A stretch of 64,000 bases of DNA from Progne subis subis (GCA_022316685.1 JAKJHU010000053.1:2287636-2351635); one strand, 5' to 3'. Shown: positions 13,701 to 25,952, numbered from the stretch's first letter. Made by a program: numbers and translations. The notes: a model not told the origin generated them from the sequence alone.

Positions 13701-14647
13701 ATTAAAAGGAAAAGAATGAGAACTAAATCCATATCAAAACATGAATCATGAGGATTCAAGCATGGCTTGACTTCAAGCATGGCATGACTTCAAGCAGGCA
13801 CATGTAAAATTTGTACATCCCTTAGAAAACAAAGTATTACAAGTTTTTCAGGTCTGTACAAGATGACTTTCAGCTGAGTAACAGGACTTTTCCCAAGCCT
13901 GTGGGCTGTTGGGTTTTTTTGTCAAATGCAAGAGCAGATGACTGTGAACACAGCATAACTAATACGAGAAAACCTGGCATAAACCAGAACATTCCTTAGA
14001 AACTGGGCTGGACCAGAAGTAATTTGTAACTGGTCACTTTAAATACAACACACATACTCTTTTCTCCCCTTCTATAGGCACAGGACAAAAACAATGATCT
14101 AGTCTTTCAGATCTGTGAGGTTCAGCACAACCTGGTCAGACAGCTGAGGGTGTGTGGTTAGCACAGGATCTGGGCTTACCTCACAAGACAGCTTGGCACC
14201 CCTTCACAACCAGGGATCAGCTAATCTGCAACCCCAACCAGCTGTTCAAAGCTTTTATTTGGCAGATGTGCACACAACCAGACTTGTCAGGAGTCTCACA
14301 GATCACAAATCCCTCTTTTCACCTTGCTAGTGTGGGATGGCTCTGGGACAACACAATGCATTCACAACTCTTTTTTAGGAAGAGGGAAAAAAAGTAACCT
14401 AACCTTCTTGTACAAGATCATCTTTCTTTCTAAATTCAGCCTAAACAAAGCAGCCCAGAATCACTGAAAGGGTCCTTGGGCTCCACCCCTCCCTCTCTTC
14501 CTTACTTCACGTGTGTTTTGTACAAATTTTTCTGGGCTGTTTTTCTGTCAAGTAATTCCAGAACGTACCAGATCGCAGAGTTTGAACGTACACGATGAAA
14601 TAAGCAGAAGCTGCAGAACAGCACCGTGAAAAACAAACGGGTTTTAC
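7706..14647 (-). other. ARVCF: ARVCF intron (6942 bases, phase 2)
   Basis: The intron lies between the N-terminal regulatory exon (gtaaaac donor) and the exon at 7705. Its acceptor has a strong pyrimidine tract; on the plus strand the purine run gaaaaaaagaaaaaaag is at 7741-7757. The content is AT-rich and non-coding. The only distinct structure I found is a short 17-base tandem repeat at 13755-13797. No exon-like or transposon-like sequence was recognised. Confidence 0.85.
13755..13797. repeat. Short tandem repeat, 17-base unit, about 2.5 copies
   Basis: The unit ttcaagcatggcttgac is followed at once by a copy with one changed base (catggcatgac) and then a partial third copy. It is a small intronic minisatellite with no evident function. 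Confidence 0.8.
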
Positions 14648-15255
14648 CTTCCTTTGTGAGGTCTTCCCCTCTCTGGCACACCTGCAGACGTCCTCCTGTT
14701 CACAGTGGAGTAATCCGGATCCAGTTCGTACCCTTCATCGTCCACCCCGAGGCTGCGGTTGTCATCTTCCAGTCCGTAGGGCTCCGGCTGGAAGCGCTCG
14801 GGCTGAGAGCGGTTCAAGTCAACGCTGCTGCCCACCGGCACCTGAGGCTGGGCCACGGGCCCGTAGTTCTCCCTCCTGCTGGGCAGGGTGAAGCTGCCGT
14901 CATCGGGCCGGTAGGTGCCCCCCGGCACGTAGGCGTAGCGGGGCCGGTAGTTGACGCCCCGGGACAAGCTGCCGTAGTTGTCCGAGAGGTCTCCGTAGCC
15001 GTCGTGGCCGACGTAGGGGCGGTACTGGCCCTCGTGGCTCTCGGGGTACGAGTCGTTGTAGCTGTTGTAGGATCGGGTTAGGGTGGACGAGGCCTGGGGG
15101 GTGACGAAGCGCTCGCCGTTCTTCAGGTACCTCCTGTCGATGGAGTCCGTGTAGCTGCCCATGGGCGACGAGCCGTCCATGGCAGGCAGCCCGTCCGGCC
15201 CCAGCGGCACCTGCCGCACCGTCCTCGTGGTCACCGTCTTGACCATCTTGGTAAC
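14648..15255 (-). CDS. ARVCF: ARVCF coding exon, N-terminal regulatory region (second coding exon in this window)
   Basis: This 608-base exon has 202 codons plus two bases of an Arg codon that the next exon completes. It starts at GTTACC after a ctccctgccag acceptor and stops before gtaaaac. The peptide opens VTKMVKTVTTRTVRQVP, followed by GPDGLP, both hallmarks of the p120/ARVCF N-terminal region. There is a Tyr-, Ser- and Gly-rich stretch (residues 60-130 of the exon) with SDNYGSLSRG, then SSVDLNRS, PEPYGLEDDNRSL and DEGYELDPDYSTV. The region is predicted to be disordered. In p120 relatives it carries tyrosine and serine phosphorylation sites; the same role here is inferred. No armadillo repeat is present. 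The exon is CpG- and GC-rich, so long antisense frames arise by chance. Codon 4 is Met in a strong start context, where I recall Thr in human ARVCF. Confidence 0.95.
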
Positions 15256-15420
15256 CTGGCAGGGAGCAGCGAGTAAATGTGTTAATGTTCTCCTGCTGCG
15301 TAACGTGCTGAGACACACGGGGAGGAGGGAGAGGAAAACGGGGCGAGAGCACCGCACGGCAAACCGCTGTGCCGTGCCTCTAGCGCCGGCGCAGCCATCG
15401 GCTCAGCTATCCGCTGTCGG
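15256..15420. promoter_or_regulatory. CpG-dense patch just upstream of an ARVCF exon; candidate intragenic CpG island
   Basis: I count 14 CpG dinucleotides in 15301-15420, all intronic, where the surrounding introns have almost none over similar lengths. The patch merges with the CpG-rich exon 14648-15255, giving about 0.7 kb of continuous CpG-rich sequence. Such orphan islands often mark internal promoters or enhancers; that function is inferred. No TATA box was recognised. Biased coding composition explains the exon part but not the intronic part. Confidence 0.4.
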
Positions 15421-18400
15421 AATGAACAGGGGAAAAATACTTTGAAAAAAGCACTCTGGGCTCTTACCACCAAAATCAAAACCACCGCAGCCATGTGACA
15501 GCACACAGAAGCAGTACAAAGTCACTATAACAGTTCCCATTCCCCCAAAATGTTTTTCAGGAGACATCTGTCCTAGAGAAGACTTCGCTATATGTTGTGG
15601 AGCCACAACCTGTCCTCCCACAGCTATAGCATAAATACCACATCATATTCTCTAGTTTAACAAAAATAGACTTACGTGCTTCTGCCTGATCTGGATCAAG
15701 CTTGCACTTCTGTGTAATTTGATGGAGCTCAAATTTGGCAGTAATATTTAGGAAACCGTTATCTCAAACAGCCGAAGTTTTGTTATTCAGGATTCTGACA
15801 AAAGCCACTCTATTTACAAACTAGCAAAGGGCCTCCTGTATGCAATGGTATCTGGGTTCCATCAACTTCTGTACAGTCTTCCAGGGTGACCAACAAAAGC
15901 TCTTTTGGAAAGAACAGGAAGTCCAGCAGATATCAGTCTATCCTCGGTAGCCCTAACCCCAATAAAATTACTTTAACATATATAAAGTTACCCTAACCCC
16001 AGTAAGTGCTGACTTTTCAGCACAACCAAGCAACAAAACAGCACATCCACAAAGAGGAGAGGGAGAATCAACCCACCTGACAGTATTAAACACACCAGGG
16101 AAAGAACACCAAATTAGTAAAAGGTATTTGGGGTTTCTAAGCTATTACAGACATAAATAAGCATCAGCAAATGACACTTTTCTTCATCCAAGTCTCAGAA
16201 TGAAATGCTACATTCAAGGGAAATGTTAATCACAATGTGTATCCCTGGACTGCTCACTGGCTCTGAAGTTCAAATAAATATTTTGACCTATAGCTGCCGA
16301 TTTAAACATTGAGATTGGCAACAGATTAGCCAAGCTGCTGCAAAGCAAAATAATTAGAGCACAGCTCTTGAAGTGGCTCCAGACATGTCCTCTAGCCAGA
16401 TGTTTTCACACAGGAACCCCAAACAGAAAAAAGATTCACCCAAACAGCATTTCTTTTCCTAGACACATCTGTGAGCAAATGATACTTCACCATAATGAAG
16501 TAATGAAATCCTACAAGATTGAAAGCAGCCCAAATGCCTCTCCACCAGCAGTGTAATTAACAGCAACACGATGCTGAATACAGCATAGCCAGGTACCAGC
16601 GTGACCTCTCTATCTGATTTGAGCCAGAGCTGAAAGAATTTTCCACTTCAATACAAAGGGATTTCCTCAGCAAGTAAACATCAAGGAAGATGCTATCCCT
16701 TCCAAGCCGCTGAATCTTTTCTCCCTTTTTCAAAGCACACATTTTAATAACTGGAAGAAAGGAAACTAGAAACTCAACATTTATTTCATGACATACAATC
16801 CAACAGGGGCTTTTGCTTGTTACCTGTGCACAGTACCTCTCTTTTCCGCTCAGTTGTCAGTCTGCTCACTGTCACTGCTTTTATAAACTCAGCAGTGAGA
16901 GGAGAAAAAAGAGCTGGCGGAGTTTACAGTAGCTCTTTGTGAAGTGGATACACACAAAGCAACACAGCTCAGTGTTCTCCTACTGAAGTGGGAAACAATA
17001 CTTTTATTCAAAGTACCATACTCATAAGTGATCTTCTAAGAGCAGAAAAAATGTTTCTCAGGCCTGATATATGCGAGTTTTGGAAAGCCATGACAAAACT
17101 GGACGCAAAGTGCTGGGCCTTCATATTCTTGAACTGGGGAAACAGTAACGGGAATAACAGGAATTAAGGTAGGACTTCAGCAATTTGATGAATCAGAAAT
17201 GGATACTTATGCTGGCAAGGGAACAATGAAGGAGCTTTCGAAATGCCAAGAAGTGCCCTTGTATAACCTCACAAAGCTCTTTCTTTCAGCTCTATGCACC
17301 AAAACTAAGCCCAAGCACGAGCTGCCACGCCTGCACAGATTGTCACTTGTCATTTTTCCTAAAGCTGTTAAGATCAGACAGTAGGAAATTCCCAATACAC
17401 CTCATCTGGCTGCAACAACAGCATGAATGGAGGAATGAACTTGGACCTGCAGGATCGGGTCCATCTTCATCAAAGACTTGCTCCATGTTACTGGTAAGCC
17501 GGACAAGGTAACAAACAAATGTTATTGCCTTGACTACTGTCTCCAACAGCTGCTACATATACACAAAAACCACAAAGCAGAACTTCAGATCACTGAAAAT
17601 CACCTCCTAGACAATGTGTGACTTACCAGTTACCCTTCATGAGTTTTTCACCATGCTCTGGCACTCTACAGAGTATTGACAGAGATTTGGGTTTTTCGCT
17701 TAAATTACCAACACAGAATTCAAGGGATTAATTTACAATTTATACCTAATTTGCCTTATTTTCCTGTCTTTTAGACTAGCACAGCCAGGCTTTCAATGGC
17801 TGTGGCTCACCAAAAAGCCACGCTCAGTGTCAGGCAGCACAGCACATGCAAAAACAAGTTTACAGCAATAGCACAGCTTCACCTCTTGCTATTTCCTGAA
17901 TGCTGCACCCAGCAGTAAACACAAGGTATCAGGACAATCAAAACCCCCTTGTCAGACACATAAAAAGGAACATTTCACCCAAGCACTAAAGTATGCATTT
18001 CTCATAGTATAAAAGCATTCACTAATGCTAAAGGTGTTATACCGAGGCAAACAAACAGAGCCATTTTATATTTTGAGAGAAAGGGAGTATTTGCACTCAT
18101 GCCTCATTTGTCAGGCACAGGCATTGAGATAGAAGATTTATCATGTGATAAACAGATTTTGCCACTGACAGGACAATAAAGGGAAGCTTTTTGGCAGCAA
18201 TTAGCTTGCACACAGATGAAGGTCCATTTAATGAAAGGTTTCCAAGCAAAAGAAGAAACCTAACCAACAAACCAAACACGTTTATTTCAGGAAATCCTGC
18301 TCAAGGGAATGTTTCATTTATATTTCTTAAAAGAACACAGGCAGTCTTGAGCAGCTGACAGCACAGTAATCTGCTCTCCCAACATTTTTGCGGTTTCCTT

Positions 18401-19030
18401 AATACTGATGTATTAGCCAGAGTGAATGAAGCTATTCCAAATGGGAGTTCCAACAGACTGCCTTATCTGAGAGACACCTGATCCTTCAGATGCACCCAAT
18501 CCTAAAAAAGATTTATTAGCATCAATTCCTCACTATAGATATGCTCTAATAAAAAAAATTTAGAGTTACAAGTTACTTTTTCAGCTCAATGACAAATCAA
18601 AGGTGCTCAATTGTTTAAATGTCCCAACCTCAGAGTACCAGAGGAAAGCTTCAGAGTATTTCTCTATGAAGAGGCTGAGTATGCTTACTATACATCTGTA
18701 ATTCCTTATTCTCTGTAGAGATACAAGATTTCAGGTGTAGTATAAAAGCATCCAATTTACTTACTAGTTCAGGCTCTCTGCAGCCAAAATTCTGCAATAC
18801 TTCAAGTCAGTGCTTCCAATGCTGCTCTCCACACCCCAGAATTTAAGTACACTTCAGGCTTACTGCCATTACCATTGTCTACCCAACAAATAACAACTAC
18901 TTTAGTAAATAATTCCCTTACAGGCCCCATGATAATGGTTTCACTAATTCTGTTCCTGGAAAATACATTTGCCAATAGAACATAAAGGAAATATTCACGC
19001 ATGTGAAGCAGCTTCTGTATTTTTCTGTCC

Positions 19031-19060
19031 CTTATCCTTCTATTGCTCTAGAAGGATAGG
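19031..19060. other. Hairpin-forming inverted repeat, 12-pair stem, 6-base loop
   Basis: tatccttcta and tagaaggata flank ttgctc, with one further wobble pair and one C-G pair outside. It is intronic and of unknown significance. It is shorter than a typical microRNA precursor stem. Confidence 0.5.
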
Positions 19061-21678
19061 AGAACAAACATGAAACTATCCAACAATTAGATTGGGCACC
19101 TACAAGTCGGTGCCTCACAGTGCTCAGTCACACAGGAACAAAGACAGTACAAAGCTTTCTGTGCAGCTGGGCTATCAGAGACAAATGCTCTCATCTTTAA
19201 TTCTGCCTTCTGGTTTGTTTTCCCTCTTTTTTTTTTTTTAATAAATTAAGTTCATTATAAAAGTTGACAAGGATAACAATCTTGTTGAAACTGTCATAAA
19301 CCAAGAATCAGATGAGAAGCAATGCAGGAGGATCTAAGCATCCTGACATTCCTGCAAGCTTATTCTCAAACTACAGGCTGTAAAAATTTATCAGCCCATG
19401 TAGGTTGAAGCTATTACCTTTCTATTAAATGCTGTGGAAGAACTCACCTTGTAGGTTTTCAAAACAACAGCTGGTATCTCTCCCTTCAATTTTAAGCCTA
19501 ACATTTCACGTTTTGAAAGGGCCCTCAACTTCAGCTGAAATCCATTTCTGTTCTACTGCCTAATTCCTCTGAATTTCCTGCAAAGTTTCGAAGAACTGCC
19601 TCTTGGGGTACCTGGCTCCAGCACAAGCTGGAGTTTTGGTCAAAAGCACTTTCTCATCACAGGTGTTAGAAGTGGGAACAGCAGTTAATCACTGCTGGGA
19701 ACGAGCTGGACTTGCTGAGTATTGGAAAGCTCAAAGAAAATGGATGCACTACAAATTAAACAACTTTGTATACAGACTGATTTCACAGTTTGCTATGATA
19801 AAACATCAATTTCAATGAGTAACAGTGACCTAAATCTCGCCAATCTTTTGGCATTTCAAAGATAAAAATAAAAGGTGCCTGAAAAAAAAAACAACAAACC
19901 AACCAAAAAAAGAGAACATTTACACAAACACACACACATCTAATTTGCTTTACTGAGTTCTCTTGAGCCACTTACAACAGGCTCCCTTTAAGACCTGGCA
20001 GTGCTCCAGCCAGCAGCAAGAAGTGGAAACCTCTCCCCAAGGTGACTTTCACTGTTTTAGCTTGATAGGTATTTGGCTTCCAGAGATATTATAAAGTTGA
20101 AATGAAGAGTTATCTGCTACATCTTTTGTGCAATGAATGTTATGTAGGGACTTGGTATAACACTAAAAGGATAACAGGTAGGGGAAAATTACTCAGAGAT
20201 ATCTCATTTTGAAAAGGCAGATGTTCTCTATTTAAAATATGTCAAATATTAAATTCTATTACACCTTCTTCCTGCTTCACTGCTACAGGCATTTTCAAAG
20301 ATGAGGGAAAGGCAAAGCAAAACTGTCAATGCATCTAGATTAAGGTTGTTTACTTAATACACTACTGAAAAGAATAACCTCTGTAAATTATGGGTTTGAA
20401 ACAACAGGGAAAGGAACAGAATAAAGGAACAGCAGCATCCAGGAGCATTCACGTCTATAGCCTTTGCTGTGCTGCATTTCAAGAGGAAGAATTTCAGAGG
20501 CATTGCTCTCCAGCAAGCTAGAAATTCACACAATTTAGCAAAAATAAGTGACAATTTGCTTTTAAGAATCAAAAAATGCATACTAAATGGCATTAGGTTG
20601 ACGAATCCCCACATAAGCTATCCAGCAAAGAAAGAATACATCAGAAAAACATCTCTGGTCTCTCTGGTTCTTAAAAAACCCTGACCTGTGTTATTTACTC
20701 TGTCAGAGTTAGTATCTTATGCTGCCACTTTCTTTGCAAGACAGATGCTGGAGATCATGGCTGACACTGCCCAGCAGAGCCTTTAGCTATAGACACAACA
20801 AAACCAGGTTCTAAATCCTTCCTTAAAGGAGCCTGGAGCAAGCACAGCAGTGTAGAGCATAAAAGGCCACAGCTCAGAGGAAAAGGAGAAGCTGAGCACA
20901 GATCTACCTCCGCTGAGCAGTGTGACCATCCCAACTTTACACACTGGCCAGTACTGAAAAGAGGTGTGAGGATTTCCACCACAGGAAATGCTGCTCCTCT
21001 ACAAGGACAAGCACCACCTGCACACTGAATGCAAGGCCAGATTCATGTGGGGGGATTTGTTATTTGTATTTTTAATTTTTTTTAAATTTGTAAGGCAACA
21101 GGCAGAAAAACAGAACTGCAGCTTTGGGGCTCAACACCTCCAAGTCCTGGCAAGTAGGATGTCCATGTAGGAACCATGGGCTGCATCTCCCATGCCAGAT
21201 TTCCTCACCACCCTCCTCTGAGCAGCCAGGTCTGAATTCTGTCACTGCACACAGGTACCAGGAAACTTCATTTTCTCTGTAAGGCTCTCACATATAATAA
21301 CATGAGCTATTAAAGCACTACGATGATACCTATTAGAAATGATCGTGTGAATGACAATTAACTCCAGAGCAACTAATTGATGCTACTAAACCCCAGTGAC
21401 ACAAGTTTTCATTTTCAAAGTCCCTACCAAAACAAAATGCATGTTGAAGACCAAAGTGATGTAAAAACCTTGTAAAATTTGACCTTAGATTAATATCTAA
21501 GAGCTGTTAAATCCATGCCTTTTTATCACAGCAAGGAGAAGTCAAAACAAAACCATTTCAGAGGCAACAACAAGCCCAGAGAAGTCTCAGCACCTCTTCT
21601 GACAGTCAGGGCTGAGCCCGGCTGTGTTTTGACATTTCAGAATCCCTTTTCTCAACAACTGGGTTTTTAATATTTTTT

Positions 21679-21695
21679 GTTGTTGTTGTTGTTGG
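21679..21695. repeat. (TTG)n microsatellite
   Basis: About five GTT/TTG units follow a short T run. It is a simple intronic repeat. Confidence 0.8.
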
Positions 21696-23417
21696 TTCTT
21701 TCAGTAACAACTTACTAGGAAACAGCTCCAGATAGTACTTAAGCTGGAGTCCAGTGGTATTATTTGAAACAACACAAATGTAGAGTAAGACAGCTACACA
21801 TCCTCCCCCCATCCTGGACACACTTCAGTGCCTGCAGTGACCCACAGGAGCACAAAAAAGCCCTGCTCTTTAAAATGGAACAGTAGCTCCAGGGTTGCTG
21901 TTTTTTTTCAATTTTCCTTTCCCATATGCCTGTTTTGAAGCTGCCACGGTTCTCTCCTGTGGGAAGATGGAAAAACAGGAGGTCCCTGACACAGAGGGGA
22001 AAATGGCACCTCTGAGGCTGCGACAGACACGCAGCGTTTATCAGTGCCACGACTATTTCAGACAAACCACTTCACTCCATGTGGTCCTGTTATCTAGGTG
22101 AGGCATGGCCTCACCTCTATTTTTACAGTCATAGCTATAATTTTATGCCCTTGCAGCCTCCTAAAACTATGCACTACTATTAGTACATATAAAAAGGTGT
22201 CCAATCCCACTGTAATTTTATCACTTCCTTCCTGCAAATAACAGTTTTTGCTGCCACTAGAAAGAAAATAGCATTTCTTTCATGTAAGTCACAAACTCAA
22301 TACATTAGATTATTTGAAGAGCTAATTAAAATGTGGAGGGTTCTTGTTCATCTGTTTAATTTTATTTAAAGACTTTAATCTCCTTCCAACAATGAGAAAA
22401 TAGGCCAGTTATATTTACCTTCTAACTAACTGCAACAACTATTAAACCAGATACTCAGCTTATTATAATACAGGCCCACTGACCTCAGGAAATCAACATT
22501 CATTTACTTCAACCTGAGGATCTGATGTCCTGAATAGATATCCTAGAGGACTGCAATTCTGGAACACCAGTGAAGATAAATGCTGATTTAAGCAGCTGAC
22601 CTCTCTTCAACTCCTTTTAACACAGAAAGCAGTTAAACAATCCTCTCTCCACCTTTTTTTTTTTTTTATCAGTCCTGTTTAGAAGTTTTTGAAAAGGGAA
22701 TCACCCTTAATCTTTGTAACGTTCCAGGGGCACTGAAAGCATCCAAGGCAGCCATGAACACACAGCACCTGCTCAACAGAGACCGTAAAATTATCTTACA
22801 CAAGGAACAAAAAGGTATCAGGAAAATTAGAACATCTGCAACCTGTAATCCAGCCAAACCTGAGGTACAGTCACTTGGGAGCAACACCCAACTTTCCCCA
22901 TGCATTAGGAGTAAGATTCCATTCACAAAGTTGCTGCAGATTTTAAATGCTATGGCTTTATTTACATAGGCTGTTTCTTGTTCTAAAGGACAAATGTATA
23001 ATCACATCATATTATTATAGACTGTCACTAATTTAAGACATATTTTCCTCAGCCAAGCTCTATCAACTCATCAGTTTTTGTTTGCTGGGCAATGCTGTGA
23101 ACTGCTTCAGTAGAATGAAGTAAATGTTACAAAACTAAGCAGCCTGAGAAGGGGTTCTGGTGTTTTTGTTTGGATAGTTTCTACTGCTCAGTTCACAGCT
23201 CCATGAACAGCTGTATCAGCAGAGCTGATAGGGAGCAATCTAGACACAGAGGTGAAACTGAAAATGCCCTGAACTCAGCTCTGCTGGCAAACACAATGCT
23301 CAAAATCACCAAGGATCATAACAGCATGATTGTCACCACTCAGGCTACTCCCTGCTATTCCTATTCCATGATTAGATGGCACTTTGCCATTTTCCTCAGT
23401 GGTTATTAACCTCTCAC

Positions 23418-23576
23418 CTTGGTTTCAGTTCTCCTTGTGGTTCCATCTTCAGAAGTGACAATAGACACGTGGGAAGTGGGAGTGCCTGGGTCTTCCTCCA
23501 CAGTAACTGTCTCTTCCACCATTTCTTGAGGCTCTTGCATCATTGCTATTGAAGTCTGGTTACTGGGGCTTTGTTC
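23418..23576 (-). CDS. ARVCF: ARVCF coding exon, segment after the coiled coil (first coding exon in this window)
   Basis: This 159-base exon encodes exactly 53 residues and is phase 0 at both ends. It follows a gcttctttatag acceptor and ends ACCAAG before gtgagag. The peptide begins EQSPSNQTSIAMM, then EETVTVEEDPGTPTS and HVSIVTSEDGTTRRTETK. This last part is nearly identical to human ARVCF as I remember it, and distinct from the p120 version (which reads about MSVVSVETSDDGTTRRTET). It lies in the acidic N-terminal region between the coiled coil and the armadillo domain. It joins in frame to the exon at 15255. The preceding exon should carry the initiator Met and the coiled coil; it is not found in the 40 kb to the right. 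An A16 run on the plus strand (T16 in the transcript) sits just upstream of the acceptor. Confidence 0.95.
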
Positions 23577-23593
23577 CTATAAAGAAGCAGGTT

Positions 23594-23609
23594 AAAAAAA
23601 AAAAAAAAA
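23594..23609. repeat. A16 homopolymer next to a splice acceptor
   Basis: Sixteen A residues on the plus strand become T16 in the ARVCF pre-mRNA. The run lies 18-33 bases before the first base of the exon at 23576, in the region of the polypyrimidine tract and branch point. Confidence 0.9.
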
Positions 23610-24496
23610 TTAACTTCTCACTTCTACCATCATGGTATAACTAGTCCACTGATTTAAGCTTCTTTGATTGAAAAAACCCACATTTTACCCAACAATTTGC
23701 AAGCAGAGATTCAGAGAAAGGAGTATTCCCTGTGTCAGACAAGCTTGCTGCAACTGTGCTAGTATGACTGGGCTCAGTGCAGCAAACAAATCATGTGAAG
23801 CAGCCATCAAGTACTTCATATAAACAGGTAACAGACTACTATCTCATATTTAAATTTGCTTTAAGCTCTCTCTTCAATGCCCAGCACAGAAGGAGTGGAA
23901 TTTTTGTTTGCAGAAACATTCTTTCAGTTTGCAGTGAATAGCCCCACTGGCTTTCAGGCAGTTAATCTTACACACCATTGAAAGTTTCTTTCCATTTGAT
24001 AAAATACACTCAAGTTGGAAGACTAGAGAAGGCTATAAAACATCAACACCTATAATTAAATAGACACTTTTCTCAAACTGCCCAAAGCAAAGATAATTTA
24101 AAAAAAATAAAAATTAATGGCTAGAGATTAATTCAGTGAAATGCTTCCCTTCCCACATCTTCACTAGGTCCATAAGGCCTAACTTGCTACAAGCTTATTT
24201 AAAATTTATAACAGATAGACAACATAATAAAATCTAAACAGAAAGAAGGGAGATCAAAGGTGGGTTCTTGCAGAGATGCTGCCCAAAGAGAACATTCTGC
24301 CGCTCGCCAGCACCGCTGTCTGAACCTTCCTTTTTCATATGTAATTGTGTGTTTCAGCACAGAAATCACAGAAGCTCCCTTTGGTAGGTGAATGTCTTTC
24401 AGAAGTTTCCCGGCAAGAGGCCAATAAAGAACCAGCTTATGCACTGAGAACTCAGACTTTTGCCCAGCATTACAAATCCCCAGCCACGTGAAGTGA

Positions 24497-24524
24497 AATG
24501 AAATGATAGACTGATCATTTCATT
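24497..24524. other. Perfect inverted repeat, 11-base arms, 6-base loop
   Basis: The arms aatgaaatgat and atcatttcatt flank agactg. The stem is AT-rich and too short for a microRNA precursor. It could be chance. Confidence 0.5.
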
Positions 24525-25952
24525 ATGAGCCCTGAAGGGATCTGCCTACACAGGCTTTAAAGCCAAAGCAGGGCTTCTCTTGGCACATCCTGTCAAACAG
24601 ACACTCAGAGAATCTCCCTTCTTAAGGACTATACACACGCATTTTTACACATGGATTTTAAAAACAAAAACCAGAAAATCCAAGAAGAACTACACAGAGC
24701 CCAAAATTGCAAAGTGAACACACCTGGCCTAAAGAAAACTCCGGACAAACCCATTCAATCTCTTCACATCACAGGAAAATAAAAAGGGTTGGGATTAAAC
24801 TGTTGCAATAGAAGTGCTCAGCCTAATTACAAAAAGGTTTAAAGGTTTATTCTCCAGGTGTGAACAGCTTCCTCACCAAGGAACTACACTACATTTTGTA
24901 TCATTTAGAAAAACTGCATTTCAACCCAGCTATAGCTTTTGGATTTCCCCTTTTGCTGTGCCATGTTTTTTGCAGACCTCCAGGGACCTTTTGCTGCTGA
25001 TGTCTTGCTAAGATCCCCATTAATTCTTGCATGATCTATAATTTCTCTTTAAACAAGCTGAGATGCCCCCGCTCAGTTTTCCTTTATTTACAGCTGTATT
25101 CTGACCTTCTGGAGCTCAGACTTCAGTTAGAAAGGCATTCCCATTTTCAGGTAAGCACTAACATTAACCAAGACCAAGACAATAAGTCTCTGCCAATCAC
25201 CTCACTCAAAATGCAACACAGCTTTCAAAGGCAAGGCACCAGAAGTGATACAAGCAAGCACTACTTCCATTTCTATTGAAACCACAGCATAACTCAGGTT
25301 ACAGAATCAATCAATGAGAATAAGGCTTCTGAAATCCTAAAGAAAAAAAATCACTCCTTCCAGTCTGCAGGACTCAAATCATTAATGGCAAATAACTTAT
25401 GATACATGCTGAATTCTTTATGGTAGAGTTCAGATGTCACATTGTGTCTTCTGTGCACGGCTCCAGGAGGGGAACTTGCTCCTGCAATAAACACATTATT
25501 CTCTTCACATTTTTCTTGAAGATACTGTGTTATAACTGCAACTCCCTTCCTCACACCCCACAGCAAAGCTTTCCTCCAAAGACAATCACTTACAAAATAC
25601 TGTAATACAGTAGAGACTCAACTTCTATTCATCTTCACTCAACCAAACCTTACCAAGAACAAAGAAATCAGTTTGATGTACAGGGATTTCTGCACAACAC
25701 CTTATCCCTGTAAACCTCACCACTGAATGCCAAAACGGCTTCAAGGTGAGCCCTTCTCACTCCTCTCACACGTGTATGTACACACACAGCTCAACCACCA
25801 CCTTCATTTCCAGCTGCATTAGGGTGCTGGCATTTTTTTTCCCCTCTAGACTTTATAGAGGCAGCCTCTGTTTTCTGATAATAAACCTGAGGAGATGGAA
25901 GGTAGAAAGAAATATTTTGTTCTTTGAGCTTTTGCAATACCTTTCCTTTCTT

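Larger units (their letters stand above)
15256..23417 (-). other. ARVCF: ARVCF intron (8162 bases, phase 0)
   Basis: The intron lies between the exon ending at 23418 (gtgagag donor) and the exon starting at 15255. Its last 165 transcribed bases (15256-15420) are CpG-dense, unlike the rest, which is AT-rich. It contains T13 at 19227-19239, T14 at 22654-22667, a short TTG repeat near 21679-21695, a 12-pair hairpin at 19031-19060 and two ccctaacccc motifs 40 bases apart. No coding exon, RNA gene or clear transposon is visible. Confidence 0.85.

Noticed and set aside
14626..15081. A 151-codon plus-strand frame, plus a second minus-strand frame at 14900-15352
   Set aside because: Both are shadows of the ARVCF exon 15255-14648. 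The composition is Val/Ala/Gly- or Arg/Pro-rich with no recognisable domain.
7206..23576. Assignment to CTNND1 (p120) or CTNND2 instead of ARVCF
   Set aside because: EETVTVEEDPGTPTS, HVSIVTSEDGTT and [10 protein letters not shown] match ARVCF as remembered, and p120 and CTNND2 differ clearly at these segments.
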